NCBI GenBank assembly: GCA_964441755.1 | Contig: CAYTVG010000018.1 | Coordinates: 1-64,000 of the forward strand | Direction of reading: 5' to 3' | DNA: 64,000 bases | Source of the DNA: JAUMBM01 sp964441755 | GTDB taxonomy: Bacteria; Bacteroidota; Bacteroidia; Chitinophagales; Saprospiraceae | Shown here: piece after piece, positions 27,212 to 36,108 of the stretch | Position numbering within the stretch: position 1 is the stretch's first letter | Layout of the letters: the number at the start of each line of letters is the position of its first letter | The notes under the pieces: generated by a model | Told to the model about the DNA's origin: nothing | Seen by the model: only the letters and a program-made list of their open reading frames with translations | The model's database searches: none | Translations under genes and position numbers: made by a program

Positions 27212-29776
27212 TTATTCATTTACGTCCTGACCGACGACTTTAGGGAAGCCAATAATGATGGCATCGCCCTCTTCGTTGAGAGAAGCTTCGAGTACGCTTC
27301 CCTCGGCGGGACTGTTGCTGAGAATAAACTCAGCCAATGGATCCTCTATGTATTTTTGTATAGCCCTGTGCAGCGGTCGTGCACCGAATTGAGGATCGAA
27401 GCCCTTCGTAGCGACAAACTTTTTGGCATCTTCCGTAAGTATCAACTGGAATCCCATGCCGGTAAGCCGCTTGTCGAGATCAGTAAGCGTGATATCGATG
27501 ATTTTGAATATTTCGGCCTGGTCGAGGCTATTGAATACGATTACATCATCGATACGGTTGAGAAACTCCGGAGAGAAGGTACGCTTGAGGGCATTTTGAA
27601 TGACAGTTTTGCTGTTATCTTCTGCCGCCTGCACACGAGCCTGCGTTGCAAAGCCTACGCCTTGTCCAAAATCCTTCAACTGTCGTACCCCCACGTTGGA
27701 GGTCATGATGATAAGTGTATTCTTAAAATCAACCTTTCTGCCCAGCCCATCCGTCAGTTGACCGTCATCCAGCACCTGCAGGAGGATGTTGTACACATCG
27801 GGATGCGCCTTCTCTATTTCATCGAGCAGCACGACGGAATAAGGCTTGCGGCGCACTTTTTCTGTGAGTTGGCCTCCTTCCTCATAGCCAACATAGCCCG
27901 GAGGGGCGCCGATGAGTCTGCTGACAGAGAACTTTTCCATATACTCGCTCATATCTATGCGAATGAGCGCATCGTCGCTATCGAACAGATAGCGCGCGAG
28001 CGCCTTAGCGAGCTCAGTTTTACCTACTCCGGTAGGACCCAGGAAAATGAAGGTTCCGATCGGTTTTTTCGGATCCTTGAGTCCGACGCGATTCCGTTGA
28101 ATAGCCTTGACAATCTTGCCGATCGCTTCATCCTGACCGATGATAACTCCCTGAAGATCCTTGTCCATATTGACAAGTTTCTTGCTTTCGCTTTGAGCAA
28201 CCCTACGAACGGGGATACCCGTCATCATGGATACCACTTCTGCAATATCTTCTTCCTCAACCGGGTAGCGCTTAGTTTTGGCTTCTTCTTCCCAGCGAAG
28301 TTTTTCCTGATCGAGCTGCCGAATCAGTTTAGACTCCTGGTCGCGCATATCGGCGGCCTTTTCGTATTGCTGGTTGCGAACGGCCGTGTTTTTGCGTTCT
28401 TTAACATCCTCAATCTCTTTTTCCAGCGCCTCAATGTGCTTGGGTACATGGATATTTTTGAGGTGAGTACGAGCACCCACTTCATCGAGTACGTCAATCG
28501 CCTTATCCGGCAGGAATCGGTCAGTAATATAGCGATCACTGAGCCTTACACAAGCCTGAATAGCTTCGTCGGCATAGGTCACGTTGTGAAACTCCTCGTA
28601 TTTGGCCTTTATGTTGTTGAGGATATGCACTGTCTCTTCCGCGCTGGGAGGGTCGACCATTACCTTTTGGAAACGGCGATCGAGCGCCCCGTCCTTTTCG
28701 ATGTGCTGACGATACTCATCCAGCGTTGATGCGCCGATACATTGCAGTTCACCTCTTGCCAGCGCAGGCTTGAAGATATTGGAAGCATCGAGTGAGCCGG
28801 TGGCACCACCGGCACCCACTATGGTATGAATTTCATCGATGAACAGGATCACATCGCGGGACTTCTCCAATTCGGACATGATGGCCTTCATACGTTCCTC
28901 AAACTGGCCGCGGTATTTGGTGCCGGCCACCAGCGCAGCGAGGTCGAGCATGACGATTCGCTTATTGAAGAGCGTGCGCGACACTTTCTTTTGGAAGATG
29001 CGCAGTGCGAGACCCTCAACGATAGCTGTTTTACCTACGCCCGGCTCACCAATCAGAATAGGATTATTCTTTTTACGGCGGCTTAGAATTTGGCTGACCC
29101 GTTCAATTTCTGTTTCTCTGCCGATGATTGGATCCAGTCGACCTTCCTCGGCAAGTTTAGTGATGTCACGACCAAAGTTATCCAGTACAGGCGTACGCGA
29201 CTTGGCCGGTGATTTACTGCGTTGCTGGTAACTGCGCTGATCATCCTCTTCGTAGGAGTCATCCTGTTCAGAAGGGGACTGCGCAAACAGATCGGGTTTG
29301 CTGGTGCTGAAGTCCTGTTCCTGCCTCACGTACTCCAATTCTGCTTTAAACATGTCATAATCGACATCAAATTGCTGCAGAATACGGGATGCAGGGTTGT
29401 CTTTATCTTTCAGGATAGAAAGCATGAGGTGTTCCGGAAAAATCTCCTCATTTTTGAGGGACTTAGCTTCCAGAAACGTGATTTTCAGAACCTTTTCAGC
29501 CTGTTTGTTGAGGGGTAGGTTGCTTACATTCAAACTGGAGTTAGCAGAACCCGGGATTCGCTGAACGGTGCTGGCAACAGTTTGTCGCAACTCCTCAGCA
29601 TCGATATCCAGCGAGGCCAGAACCTTTAGGGGCAAGCCCTCCTGGTCGCTGAGCAAGCCAAGCAGCAGGTGCTCCGTACCTATGAAGTCATGGCCAAGGC
29701 GCAGTGCTTCATTGCGGCTGTGAGAGATTACCTGCTTCACTTTGGGAGAAAACTTCCTACTATTACTATTGTTCAT
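27212..29776 (-). CDS. clpC: ATP-dependent Clp protease ATP-binding subunit ClpC
   Basis: 854 residues. Two N-terminal Clp repeats (about 1-150), first AAA+ module with 'GEPGVGKTAIVEGLA' near 215 and 'VILFIDEIHTIVGAGG', a middle coiled-coil with the UVR-type 'YEKAADMRDQESKLIRQL', and a second AAA+ with 'FLGPTGVGKTELAKALA' near 560 and 'SVVLLDEIEKAHPDV'. The short M-domain and UVR motif place it with ClpC rather than ClpB. It unfolds substrates for the ClpP peptidase in the cytosol. Monocistronic with its own terminator. Confidence 0.96.
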   Translation of the reverse strand: MNNSNSRKFSPKVKQVISHSRNEALRLGHDFIGTEHLLLGLLSDQEGLPLKVLASLDIDAEELRQTVASTVQRIPGSANSSLNVSNLPLNKQAEKVLKITFLEAKSLKNEEIFPEHLMLSILKDKDNPASRILQQFDVDYDMFKAELEYVRQEQDFSTSKPDLFAQSPSEQDDSYEEDDQRSYQQRSKSPAKSRTPVLDNFGRDITKLAEEGRLDPIIGRETEIERVSQILSRRKKNNPILIGEPGVGKTAIVEGLALRIFQKKVSRTLFNKRIVMLDLAALVAGTKYRGQFEERMKAIMSELEKSRDVILFIDEIHTIVGAGGATGSLDASNIFKPALARGELQCIGASTLDEYRQHIEKDGALDRRFQKVMVDPPSAEETVHILNNIKAKYEEFHNVTYADEAIQACVRLSDRYITDRFLPDKAIDVLDEVGARTHLKNIHVPKHIEALEKEIEDVKERKNTAVRNQQYEKAADMRDQESKLIRQLDQEKLRWEEEAKTKRYPVEEEDIAEVVSMMTGIPVRRVAQSESKKLVNMDKDLQGVIIGQDEAIGKIVKAIQRNRVGLKDPKKPIGTFIFLGPTGVGKTELAKALARYLFDSDDALIRIDMSEYMEKFSVSRLIGAPPGYVGYEEGGQLTEKVRRKPYSVVLLDEIEKAHPDVYNILLQVLDDGQLTDGLGRKVDFKNTLIIMTSNVGVRQLKDFGQGVGFATQARVQAAEDNSKTVIQNALKRTFSPEFLNRIDDVIVFNSLDQAEIFKIIDITLTDLDKRLTGMGFQLILTEDAKKFVATKGFDPQFGARPLHRAIQKYIEDPLAEFILSNSPAEGSVLEASLNEEGDAIIIGFPKVVGQDVNE

Positions 29777-30202
29777 GTTAGACTACTTTCTTAGTTCAAA
29801 CTGCCCCTTACATTGGTTGTCAGTAACAATATTAAGGCAATTGTCAAATAATACAAAACTTAAGCCATTGAAGTTTCAAAAAAGCCTAACTGTTTTTACA
29901 AAATGTACCATTGACTGAAAAAAGTATCCCTCGGGAAAGAATTAATGCGCGTGAGTCCTGACGACAACAGATTTTGAAGACTTTGTTAAAGCGGTCTTCG
30001 TCCCTGTTTCTTGAAATTTGATCTAAAAATACATGTTTCATCGCGAAAAAAATATACATTTGCCATGCTAAAATGGCTCAATAAAGATTGTTGTATCATT
30101 GGCAGTACGGGTTAGCCGGTATCCCTGTTTCGCAACCATCTCCTGTGCCGCTTTGGGGCTCAGCCCAGCAGGATCATCAACCCAAAAATAATAATCCAAC
30201 AG
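29777..30202. other. divergent promoter region between clpC and the STAS gene
   Basis: 426 bases. AT-rich, with one clear rightward TACATTTG box (30055-30062). A leftward 61-codon frame (30068-30253) reaches into the STAS gene on the other strand; its status is uncertain. Confidence 0.5.
30055..30062 (+). promoter_or_regulatory. minus-7 box of the STAS gene
   Basis: TACATTTG, a perfect TAnnTTTG match; no TTTG at the right minus-33 distance (TTTC at 30036-30039 is too close). It would give a leader of about 130 bases. Confidence 0.45.
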
Positions 30203-30253
30203 ATGAAGTTTTCGATCGATAAACAAGACAAGTATACGCTCCTCAGCCTGCAA
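30068..30253 (-). CDS. possible small protein antisense to the STAS gene start
   Basis: 61 codons with a protein-like C-terminal half ('GLSPKAAQEMVAKQGYRLTRTANDTTIFIEPF'). It overlaps the first 51 bases of the STAS gene on the opposite strand and its start is not supported by a promoter. It is either a real small gene with a shorter start or chance; I favour neither strongly. Confidence 0.25.
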   Translation of the reverse strand: MQAEERILVLFIDRKLHLLDYYFWVDDPAGLSPKAAQEMVAKQGYRLTRTANDTTIFIEPF

Positions 30254-30613
30254 GAAGAATCCCTCACAGCTGCGCTCGCTCCCGACCTCAAATCTGAGTT
30301 TGTCTTTTTATCTAACGAGGGAACGGCCAACCTTATTTTGGATTTATCAGGGGTGAAATTTATCGACTCCTCCGGATTGAGCGCTATTTTGGTGGCAGAT
30401 CGTCTGTGGAAAGATCTCGGAAGCTTCGTGATTACGGGCATCGTCCATCCGAGCGTTAAAAAGCTTATTGAAATTACACGCCTTGATACGACCCTTACCA
30501 TAGTCCCCAGTTTGTCTGAGGCGATCGATTTCGTATTCATGGAAGAGTTGCAGCGCGAAATCATGGCGGAAGGAGGAGATGACGAAGCAGACGAAGAGGA
30601 AGATCAGGCTTAA
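30203..30613 (+). CDS. STAS-domain anti-sigma factor antagonist-like protein
   Basis: 136 residues. STAS domain over about 1-105 with 'GTANLILDLSGVKFIDSSGLSAILVADRLW'; Ser in DSSGLS is the usual phosphorylation site of SpoIIAA-like proteins. After the domain there is a very acidic tail (GGDDEADEEEDQA) that the family does not normally carry. No anti-sigma kinase or PP2C phosphatase gene is adjacent, so the partner is unknown. Followed by a clear terminator. Confidence 0.88.
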   Translation: MKFSIDKQDKYTLLSLQEESLTAALAPDLKSEFVFLSNEGTANLILDLSGVKFIDSSGLSAILVADRLWKDLGSFVITGIVHPSVKKLIEITRLDTTLTIVPSLSEAIDFVFMEELQREIMAEGGDDEADEEEDQA

Positions 30614-30694
30614 TAAGCTTTTGTTGGTGGCTATAGATTAACCGGAAGTGGTCTTAGGCAGCTTTAGCTGCCAGGGACCATCTCGAATAGTGGC

Positions 30695-30738
30695 GGGCTT
30701 TGTTGTTTTTAAAAAAAATCAACAAGGCCCATTTTTTT
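30695..30738 (+). terminator. terminator of the STAS gene
   Basis: GGGCTTTGTTG (30695-30705) pairs with CAACAAGGCCC (30720-30730) with one G-U pair, followed by ATTTTTTTA. Confidence 0.8.
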
Positions 30739-30842
30739 ACTATTGGGTGCTGCTAAAGGCAGTCGGGTATCTGTAAGCTTCTTTTTCGCATGAGCGGTGA
30801 CGGATCCCTGCCTGTAGTCGCTGCAATTGGCCAAAAGGGGAT

Positions 30843-31928
30843 ATGACAGATTTCCGAAAAATCATCCACATCGATATGGATGCCTTTTATGCTTCGGTAG
30901 AACAGCGTGACAGGCCAGATTTGCGCGGCAAGCCGATAGCAGTAGGAGGGGGTGGTGCCCGTGGCGTTGTAGCATCTGCGAGCTACGAGGCTCGTCGTTA
31001 TGGCGTTCGCTCGGCCATGTCTGGTCGGGCAGCCAGCCGTTTGTGTCCGGAGTTGATTTTTGTTTCAGCGCGTTTTGACGCTTATGCAGAGGCCTCCCGC
31101 CAGATTCGCGCCATATTTCATGAATACACAGACCTGGTGGAGCCACTGTCATTGGATGAGGCTTACCTGGATGTAAGCAATCCTTTGAAGGGGCCTCCCT
31201 CTGCTACCCTGATAGCAGCAGAAATACGAAAGCGCATACATGAGACTACAGGTCTTACAGCCTCTGCCGGGATATCATTCAATAAATTTCTCGCCAAAGT
31301 TGCCTCTGACATCAACAAGCCCGACGGGATGAAGGTCATCCTCCCGGAAGAAGCCATGGCATTTCTCGACCTGTTGCCGATTGAAAAATTTCATGGCATT
31401 GGTAAAGTTACGGCCAACAGGATGCGTTCCCGCGGGATATCGTGCGGAGCTGAGCTGCGGCAATTCGATGAGCTAAGCCTGATCAAGTGGTTTGGAAAAA
31501 TGGGGGCACACTACTACCGCATCGTACGAGCGGAGGATCAACGGCCGGTAAATCCCTGGCGCATCAGAAAGTCTATCGGCACGGAGCGCACCTTTAGGGA
31601 AGACATAGCAGATCCGGATCTGCTGGCCGACAGGCTCGAGGGTATCGCCCGGGGGCTTTTCGAAGAAATGGAGCGCAAAAGCCTTTACGGCCGGACCTTG
31701 ACGCTCAAATGGAAGACACCGGCCTTTCAGCGCTTCAACAGGAGTCGTTCCTTCAGTACAGCCTTGCGGCAGTGGGAAACGCTGAACAGTGCAGCTTCAG
31801 GTCTGTTGCGTGAAAACCTGCAGGCAATAGGCTATGTACGCCTGCTCGGCCTGTCGGTATCCAATTTGGAACCGGCACAGGCACAGCCTGACGGACAGCT
31901 ACAACTACCGTTTGCAGACACTGATTAA
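30843..31928 (+). CDS. dinB: DNA polymerase IV
   Basis: Y-family translesion polymerase, 361 residues. Palm and fingers: 'IIHIDMDAFYASVEQ' (metal Asp), 'SYEARRYGVRSAMSG', 'YTDLVEPLSLDEAYLDVS' (catalytic Asp-Glu), 'ASAGISFNKFLAKVASDINKPDG'; thumb helix-hairpin-helix 'FHGIGKVTANRM'; little finger to the end. The extreme C-terminus 'GQLQLPF' resembles a beta-clamp binding motif (QLxLPF). It bypasses lesions during replication. Its TAA stop shares the palindrome TTAA with the stop of the convergent TPR gene. No LexA-type box was recognised upstream. Confidence 0.95.
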   Translation: MTDFRKIIHIDMDAFYASVEQRDRPDLRGKPIAVGGGGARGVVASASYEARRYGVRSAMSGRAASRLCPELIFVSARFDAYAEASRQIRAIFHEYTDLVEPLSLDEAYLDVSNPLKGPPSATLIAAEIRKRIHETTGLTASAGISFNKFLAKVASDINKPDGMKVILPEEAMAFLDLLPIEKFHGIGKVTANRMRSRGISCGAELRQFDELSLIKWFGKMGAHYYRIVRAEDQRPVNPWRIRKSIGTERTFREDIADPDLLADRLEGIARGLFEEMERKSLYGRTLTLKWKTPAFQRFNRSRSFSTALRQWETLNSAASGLLRENLQAIGYVRLLGLSVSNLEPAQAQPDGQLQLPFADTD

Positions 31929-33439
31929 CCCATGATTTCTTTAAGTTGGCGTAATTTCTGAAGGTGTTCTTGGGCCTCCTCGGTCAGTTGCGGCGTGGCA
32001 TTAAGTGCGATCACTTCTTCCGCTTTTTGCCACATGTCAGCGTATCGCTCAGGGTTCTGCTCATTGGTTGAATTGTCGGCATTCCAGGAAGCCTCGAGGT
32101 AGTTGAGTAAACTAAGGGATCGTTCGAGCGGGTAGTGCCGGGCTGTGCGTATATCGAGCGCCTCGTTGTAGTAAAAAAGTGCTTTTTCATAGTTGTCGGA
32201 ATGTATGGCAGTGGGGTATTTCATGAGCGCATTGCCCAGGCTATTGCATACCAATGCATACTGGTAGGGCATGGTTTCTTTGGTAAAAATAGCCAGTGCC
32301 TCCATGAATGCTGCATAAGAAACAGCCGCCCAGATACTTTTCTTTTTTACCTCATCGGGGATTTCGGCATAAATGACGCCGAGGTAGTGCTGAATATCAG
32401 CATAAATTTCCGGATAATCCTCTTTGGTAAAATACTTCACTGCCTGTTGATAACTCTCAATTGCAGGCCTGAAAAATTGCGACTGTCCCTTCTTGGCCCA
32501 GGTAAAAAGTAGCTGTCCTTTTTTGTAGTGCGCGTTGTACAGCAGCTCTTCGAGCATTTCTTCTTCGTATATTTTGATCGCTCGTGTGATGTACCCCAGT
32601 GCTTCGGCAAAGCTTTCGCTGATATTGGCAATATAACAGGCATCTTCCAGTAGCATGGCTGTTTCTGCTCTCCGGTCAGCCTTTTCGTAGGCCTGCAAAA
32701 CGGACCAAAGCATTGTTTTGATTTTTTCGAGCAGCGAAGGATCGTAGGGAGCCGTCAGTTGCGCCAGCCACAGTTGACACAGCAAGTATTGCAATTCGAC
32801 AGCTGCATCGGCCGAGATATCGAGCGCAAGCGTATCCCCGGCAATTTTTTCTGCGAGTGCATACGCATGCTGATCTATCAGGAAACTTACATAATGCCGG
32901 GCTGAAAATGCCTGGTATTCGTCATTAGGCGCTGCATCCATGGCAGCATTGTAGTAGTAGTGGATCTTTTCATTGACCTCCTGACCGGGAGGCATACCAT
33001 AATGCCTAACGACAGCATGATTGTGCATCAGCCTGTAATCGTCAAAATCCTGGTAGGTTTCCACTGTAAGGGCGGTCGGATCGGCCTCTATACCATTTTT
33101 TAATTGTTGAATGAACGCGAGTTCAGCGCTAATGGCTCCGTGCGGTTGCAGCAGGCGAAAAGCCATCTCAGCATTTCCCAATTTGAAATAGATAAATGCC
33201 AGCAGTATCTCTTCCTGAAAGAGCGTATATTCGGGCAGCAGATAAGGAGGCTGGAAATTATACCAGTCAAGCGGAAAGCAGATTCCCTGCGCATTAATCA
33301 AAATTGCGGCTCCGGTGGGCAGCGGCCGTTCTTCAAGCGCATCTTTAAAAATAACGAGCTCGTCCAGCCTGGGTTGTGAAGCGACAATATCGCGTACGAG
33401 CTGGTTGGTAGACTGGTTGGCAGTATAGAGCAGTATCAT
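31925..33439 (-). CDS. TPR-type protein of the hydrogenase operon
   Basis: 504 residues, no signal peptide. From about 65 to the end it is a helical solenoid with degenerate TPR units (such as 'AEALGYITRAIKIYEEEMLEELLYNAHYKKGQLLF' and 'YEKALFYYNEALDIRTARHYPLERSLSLLNYLEA'). The N-terminal 60 residues form a different, unrecognised cap. It is the last gene of the leftward hydrogenase operon, 19 bases after the 123-aa gene. Inference: a scaffold or assembly factor for the hydrogenase. The function is not established from sequence. Confidence 0.7.
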   Translation of the reverse strand: MILLYTANQSTNQLVRDIVASQPRLDELVIFKDALEERPLPTGAAILINAQGICFPLDWYNFQPPYLLPEYTLFQEEILLAFIYFKLGNAEMAFRLLQPHGAISAELAFIQQLKNGIEADPTALTVETYQDFDDYRLMHNHAVVRHYGMPPGQEVNEKIHYYYNAAMDAAPNDEYQAFSARHYVSFLIDQHAYALAEKIAGDTLALDISADAAVELQYLLCQLWLAQLTAPYDPSLLEKIKTMLWSVLQAYEKADRRAETAMLLEDACYIANISESFAEALGYITRAIKIYEEEMLEELLYNAHYKKGQLLFTWAKKGQSQFFRPAIESYQQAVKYFTKEDYPEIYADIQHYLGVIYAEIPDEVKKKSIWAAVSYAAFMEALAIFTKETMPYQYALVCNSLGNALMKYPTAIHSDNYEKALFYYNEALDIRTARHYPLERSLSLLNYLEASWNADNSTNEQNPERYADMWQKAEEVIALNATPQLTEEAQEHLQKLRQLKEIMG

Positions 33440-33458
33440 AGTGGTCGATCTAAGAAAA

Positions 33459-33830
33459 TTAAATGCTGATGTGCATCATATTCAGCCCCGGAGCTGTCAT
33501 GTAGACCAGATCCCTGTCGGTATCATCAATGTCGTGATCTGCCATAAATTCCTGAATGGAGATGGCGCGATCTCCGCGGCTGTTTTTAATCTTTACAAAT
33601 AACATAATCACCTCATGTGCAGCCCTGAACGTTTGATCGCTATCGGGGGCGAGCAGTATGGCTTTGAGGTTGGGGTAAAAAACGGCATACACTTGTGAGC
33701 TGTCACCCAACGCTTGCTTAGCCAGCGAGGCATCTATCCATAAATGGCCATTGCGAAGCTTAACACCGGAACCGGTCATGGGGTCAGGAGGCACAGGGGT
33801 AACACCTTCAAAATGGTAAATTCTTTCCAC
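33459..33830 (-). CDS. unknown 123-aa protein of the hydrogenase operon
   Basis: 123 residues from a GTG start, soluble, no family recognised. Visible features are 'GVKLRNGHLWIDASLAKQALG', 'YAVFYPNLKAILLAPDSDQTFRAAHE' and an acidic segment 'ADHDIDDTDRD'. It starts 7 bases after the maturation protease gene and is followed by the TPR gene after 19 bases, so it is surely part of the operon. A role in hydrogenase assembly or electron transfer is inferred from position only; it has one motif-like Met/His tail (MMHISI) but no Cys, which argues against an iron-sulfur protein. Confidence 0.65.
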   Translation of the reverse strand: MERIYHFEGVTPVPPDPMTGSGVKLRNGHLWIDASLAKQALGDSSQVYAVFYPNLKAILLAPDSDQTFRAAHEVIMLFVKIKNSRGDRAISIQEFMADHDIDDTDRDLVYMTAPGLNMMHISI

Positions 33831-33836
33831 GAGGAT

Positions 33837-34313
33837 TCAGATTAGGTCAGCAAGATGGTTGACGATATGATCCCTAACCTTGTAAGCCGCTTGTTGCACT
33901 ACCTGGCTGAGACCTACTTCCATACGTATATCAGTGACAGCGATGAGGTATACATAGATCTCATCGCGGGGAAACTCATCCTGCAGGATTTTTTTGGCAT
34001 AGGAAAGTGCCTGATCCCATTTAAGGCTGTGCAAAAATACCATGGGATCGTCAATAATGGCTGCCTCAATGGCAGAGGCGGGCAGTCTGAAGATCGTTCC
34101 GTCGGGCTCGTTGGAATTGATAACCGCGTCAACCACGATTATGCGTTGATGACCTTTGAGCCGGAACAGCACTTCGAATGCCGAAGTACCCATATCCAGA
34201 AAAGATACTTTCTCATGCCCGGGATGGGCCTGTCGTAGCAATTCAATGACGTAGCAACCCACTCCATCGTCACTTCTTACAGGGTTGCCAAAACCCATAA
34301 CAGCTGTGTGCAT
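33837..34313 (-). CDS. [NiFe]-hydrogenase maturation protease (M52, HyaD/HupD type)
   Basis: 158 residues. 'MGFGNPVRSDDGVGCYVIELL' is the M52 signature with the first acidic nickel ligand region, and 'ERIIVVDAV'-type 'QRIIVVDAVINSNEPDGTIFRL' follows. The family clips the C-terminal tail of the large subunit after nickel insertion. Here the substrate would be the large subunit encoded directly upstream, whose tail after 'DSCLVCTVH' is 15-odd residues. It is separated from hhyL by 169 bases that fold strongly. Confidence 0.9.
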   Translation of the reverse strand: MHTAVMGFGNPVRSDDGVGCYVIELLRQAHPGHEKVSFLDMGTSAFEVLFRLKGHQRIIVVDAVINSNEPDGTIFRLPASAIEAAIIDDPMVFLHSLKWDQALSYAKKILQDEFPRDEIYVYLIAVTDIRMEVGLSQVVQQAAYKVRDHIVNHLADLI

Positions 34314-34343
34314 GTGTGTCGGAATAGATTTTCATAAAACAGG

Positions 34344-34460
34344 GTCAGGCGGCCGCAGCCACCTGACAGTGTTCTAAACCCAAAGAGACTGTTGTATTCG
34401 TATTTCGCTGCCAAGGGCAGCGAAACACGAGTACCTGAAGCCATATCTAACAGTCTCTTT
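34344..34460. repeat. nested inverted repeats between large-subunit and protease genes
   Basis: First hairpin: GTCAGG (34344-34349) with CCTGAC (34362-34367). Second: outer arms AAAGAGACTGTT (34382-34393) and AACAGTCTCTTT (34449-34460) enclose an inner perfect 10-bp stem TTTCGCTGCC (34403-34412) with GGCAGCGAAA (34416-34425). In the leftward mRNA no U-tract follows the stem, so this is more likely an RNA-processing or stability element than a terminator. Confidence 0.6.
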
Positions 34461-34482
34461 CTTTTTTTCTAATAAAACAAAA

Positions 34483-36078
34483 CTACAACTTAAACCTGGC
34501 AAGCTGATCGCCAGATTTAGCATCATGTGCATGAACGGTACAGACGAGGCAGCTATCAAAAGACCTTGCTACCATACCTACTTCTACCGGATCATGCGGA
34601 TCTTCAATCTCCGTACCCTCGAGGGCAGCTTCGATAGGCCCCGGGTTATTTTGTTCGTCATTGGGCCCGACATTCCAGGTAGTGGGTGCCATTACCTGAT
34701 AATTTTCGATGACGCCATTTTTGATTTCGACCCAGTGCGCCAGTGCGCCGCGGGCGGCCTCGGTAGCACCCCAACCCTTACCATCGCGCTCTTCAGGTTT
34801 GATGTAGAACTCGCCATTCAGGTCAACCTGGCTAAGCCACTCGTTGATGTAATTGTAGAGGCGTGGGGCTTCATGCAGGCGGGCAAGTGTACGCGTGAAC
34901 ACACTCGGACCCTTTTGCGCCATGATATCGAGGAAGAGCGGATCCTGCACCTGGTGATCGTAATTATTGGGGTTGCCCGCCATAATCACGCGCGAGAGCG
35001 GCCCTGCCTCAGCGGCATGCCCCATATAGCGCGGAGCTTTTGCCCAGCTGTACTTGCCGCTGAAGTCTGTATCCATTAGGTTTTGCGACTGCAGTGGTGT
35101 TGGCAGCGGTTCATCCCAAGGGTGAGCAGGCTTTACGTTTTCGTACCACGAGTGATCGACATGCTCCTGTACATTGAGATGATCCAGCGTATGGAAGTGC
35201 TGTCCGTCATAGAATCCACCCGGGCTGATGACTGCTTTGTTGCGCGCCTCGATGGTCGGGTGATTGTACATATCCTTGTGAAGATACGTACCAAAAGCGA
35301 GAAACTTGCCTACTCCCTGACCAAACTTATCGAGGCCAAACTCCAGGCCTGCCCGGATGAACAATCCCAGATCGCTATTGCGCTGGCTCTCGTTTTCATC
35401 AACCCAGGCCAGCATGTCATCCCATGTCTTGATCTGCAGATAGCGGTCTATGGAACAACCGAGGAAGGTAGTCTCCAGCCAGCGATTGCGGAAGTGGTTC
35501 ATGATAGCGTGCGCACGGGTGATATCCTTGAGCGTAGGCGCGCACATGACACCACCCGGCACCATGTAAGAAGAATGAGGCCATTGGCCACCAAAGATCG
35601 CATACACCTCCACGGGCAGGGCAGAAGCAGTCACGCCGGACTGAAAAGAAGTGCCCACATACGCCGCCCAACGCTTAGTCACTTCGCCGTAAAGCGGCTT
35701 GTTGGCAAATTTCTTGTTGGCCATATCCGTTGCAAAGATTGCGTAGAACCAGCGAGGGATACTTTGTATGGTCTCACAAGCCTGACCAATCGCGCGGAGC
35801 AGCAGTGCATTGGGCGTGAGCGTTGTTTTCCAGATTGTATCCAGCGCAGAAGAAGCACAATACAAGTGCGAACCACCGCAGATTCCACAAATCCTTGGGG
35901 TGACAATCAGGCCCGATTGGGGGTCTTTGCCTGCCATGATGCGTTCAAAACCCCTGAACATAGCAGCCTGCGTATGTGCGCGGGTGACAACACCGTTTTC
36001 CATATACACCTTTACATCGAGATCCCCTTCGACACGACCTACAGGTGAAATATTTAACTCTTTATATGTAGAAGACAT
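34483..36078 (-). CDS. hhyL: [NiFe]-hydrogenase large subunit, group 1h/1l-like
   Basis: 531 residues carrying the NiFe(CN)2CO site. N-terminal L1 motif 'TPRICGICGGSHLY' and C-terminal L2 motif 'SFDSCLVCTVHAHD' provide the four Cys ligands. Cleavage is expected after His in CTVH, releasing 'AHDAKSGDQLARFKL'. L2 has DSC where most group 1 enzymes have DPC. The wording of both motifs and the partner subunit fit the high-affinity H2-oxidising lineage first found in actinobacteria (1h) and reported in Bacteroidota as 1l; the exact subgroup needs a tree. It follows hhyS by 30 bases. Symbol given by analogy. Confidence 0.9.
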   Translation of the reverse strand: MSSTYKELNISPVGRVEGDLDVKVYMENGVVTRAHTQAAMFRGFERIMAGKDPQSGLIVTPRICGICGGSHLYCASSALDTIWKTTLTPNALLLRAIGQACETIQSIPRWFYAIFATDMANKKFANKPLYGEVTKRWAAYVGTSFQSGVTASALPVEVYAIFGGQWPHSSYMVPGGVMCAPTLKDITRAHAIMNHFRNRWLETTFLGCSIDRYLQIKTWDDMLAWVDENESQRNSDLGLFIRAGLEFGLDKFGQGVGKFLAFGTYLHKDMYNHPTIEARNKAVISPGGFYDGQHFHTLDHLNVQEHVDHSWYENVKPAHPWDEPLPTPLQSQNLMDTDFSGKYSWAKAPRYMGHAAEAGPLSRVIMAGNPNNYDHQVQDPLFLDIMAQKGPSVFTRTLARLHEAPRLYNYINEWLSQVDLNGEFYIKPEERDGKGWGATEAARGALAHWVEIKNGVIENYQVMAPTTWNVGPNDEQNNPGPIEAALEGTEIEDPHDPVEVGMVARSFDSCLVCTVHAHDAKSGDQLARFKL

Positions 36079-36108
36079 ATTGGCTTGATTTTACAGTTGA
36101 ACGATAGC

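Noticed and set aside
27356..28729. A 457-codon open frame on the plus strand opposite clpC
   Set aside because: Antisense shadow of a fully conserved clpC; composition follows complement codon structure only.
35083..36048. A 321-codon plus-strand frame opposite the hydrogenase large subunit
   Set aside because: Shadow frame; the large-subunit motifs L1 and L2 on the minus strand are decisive.
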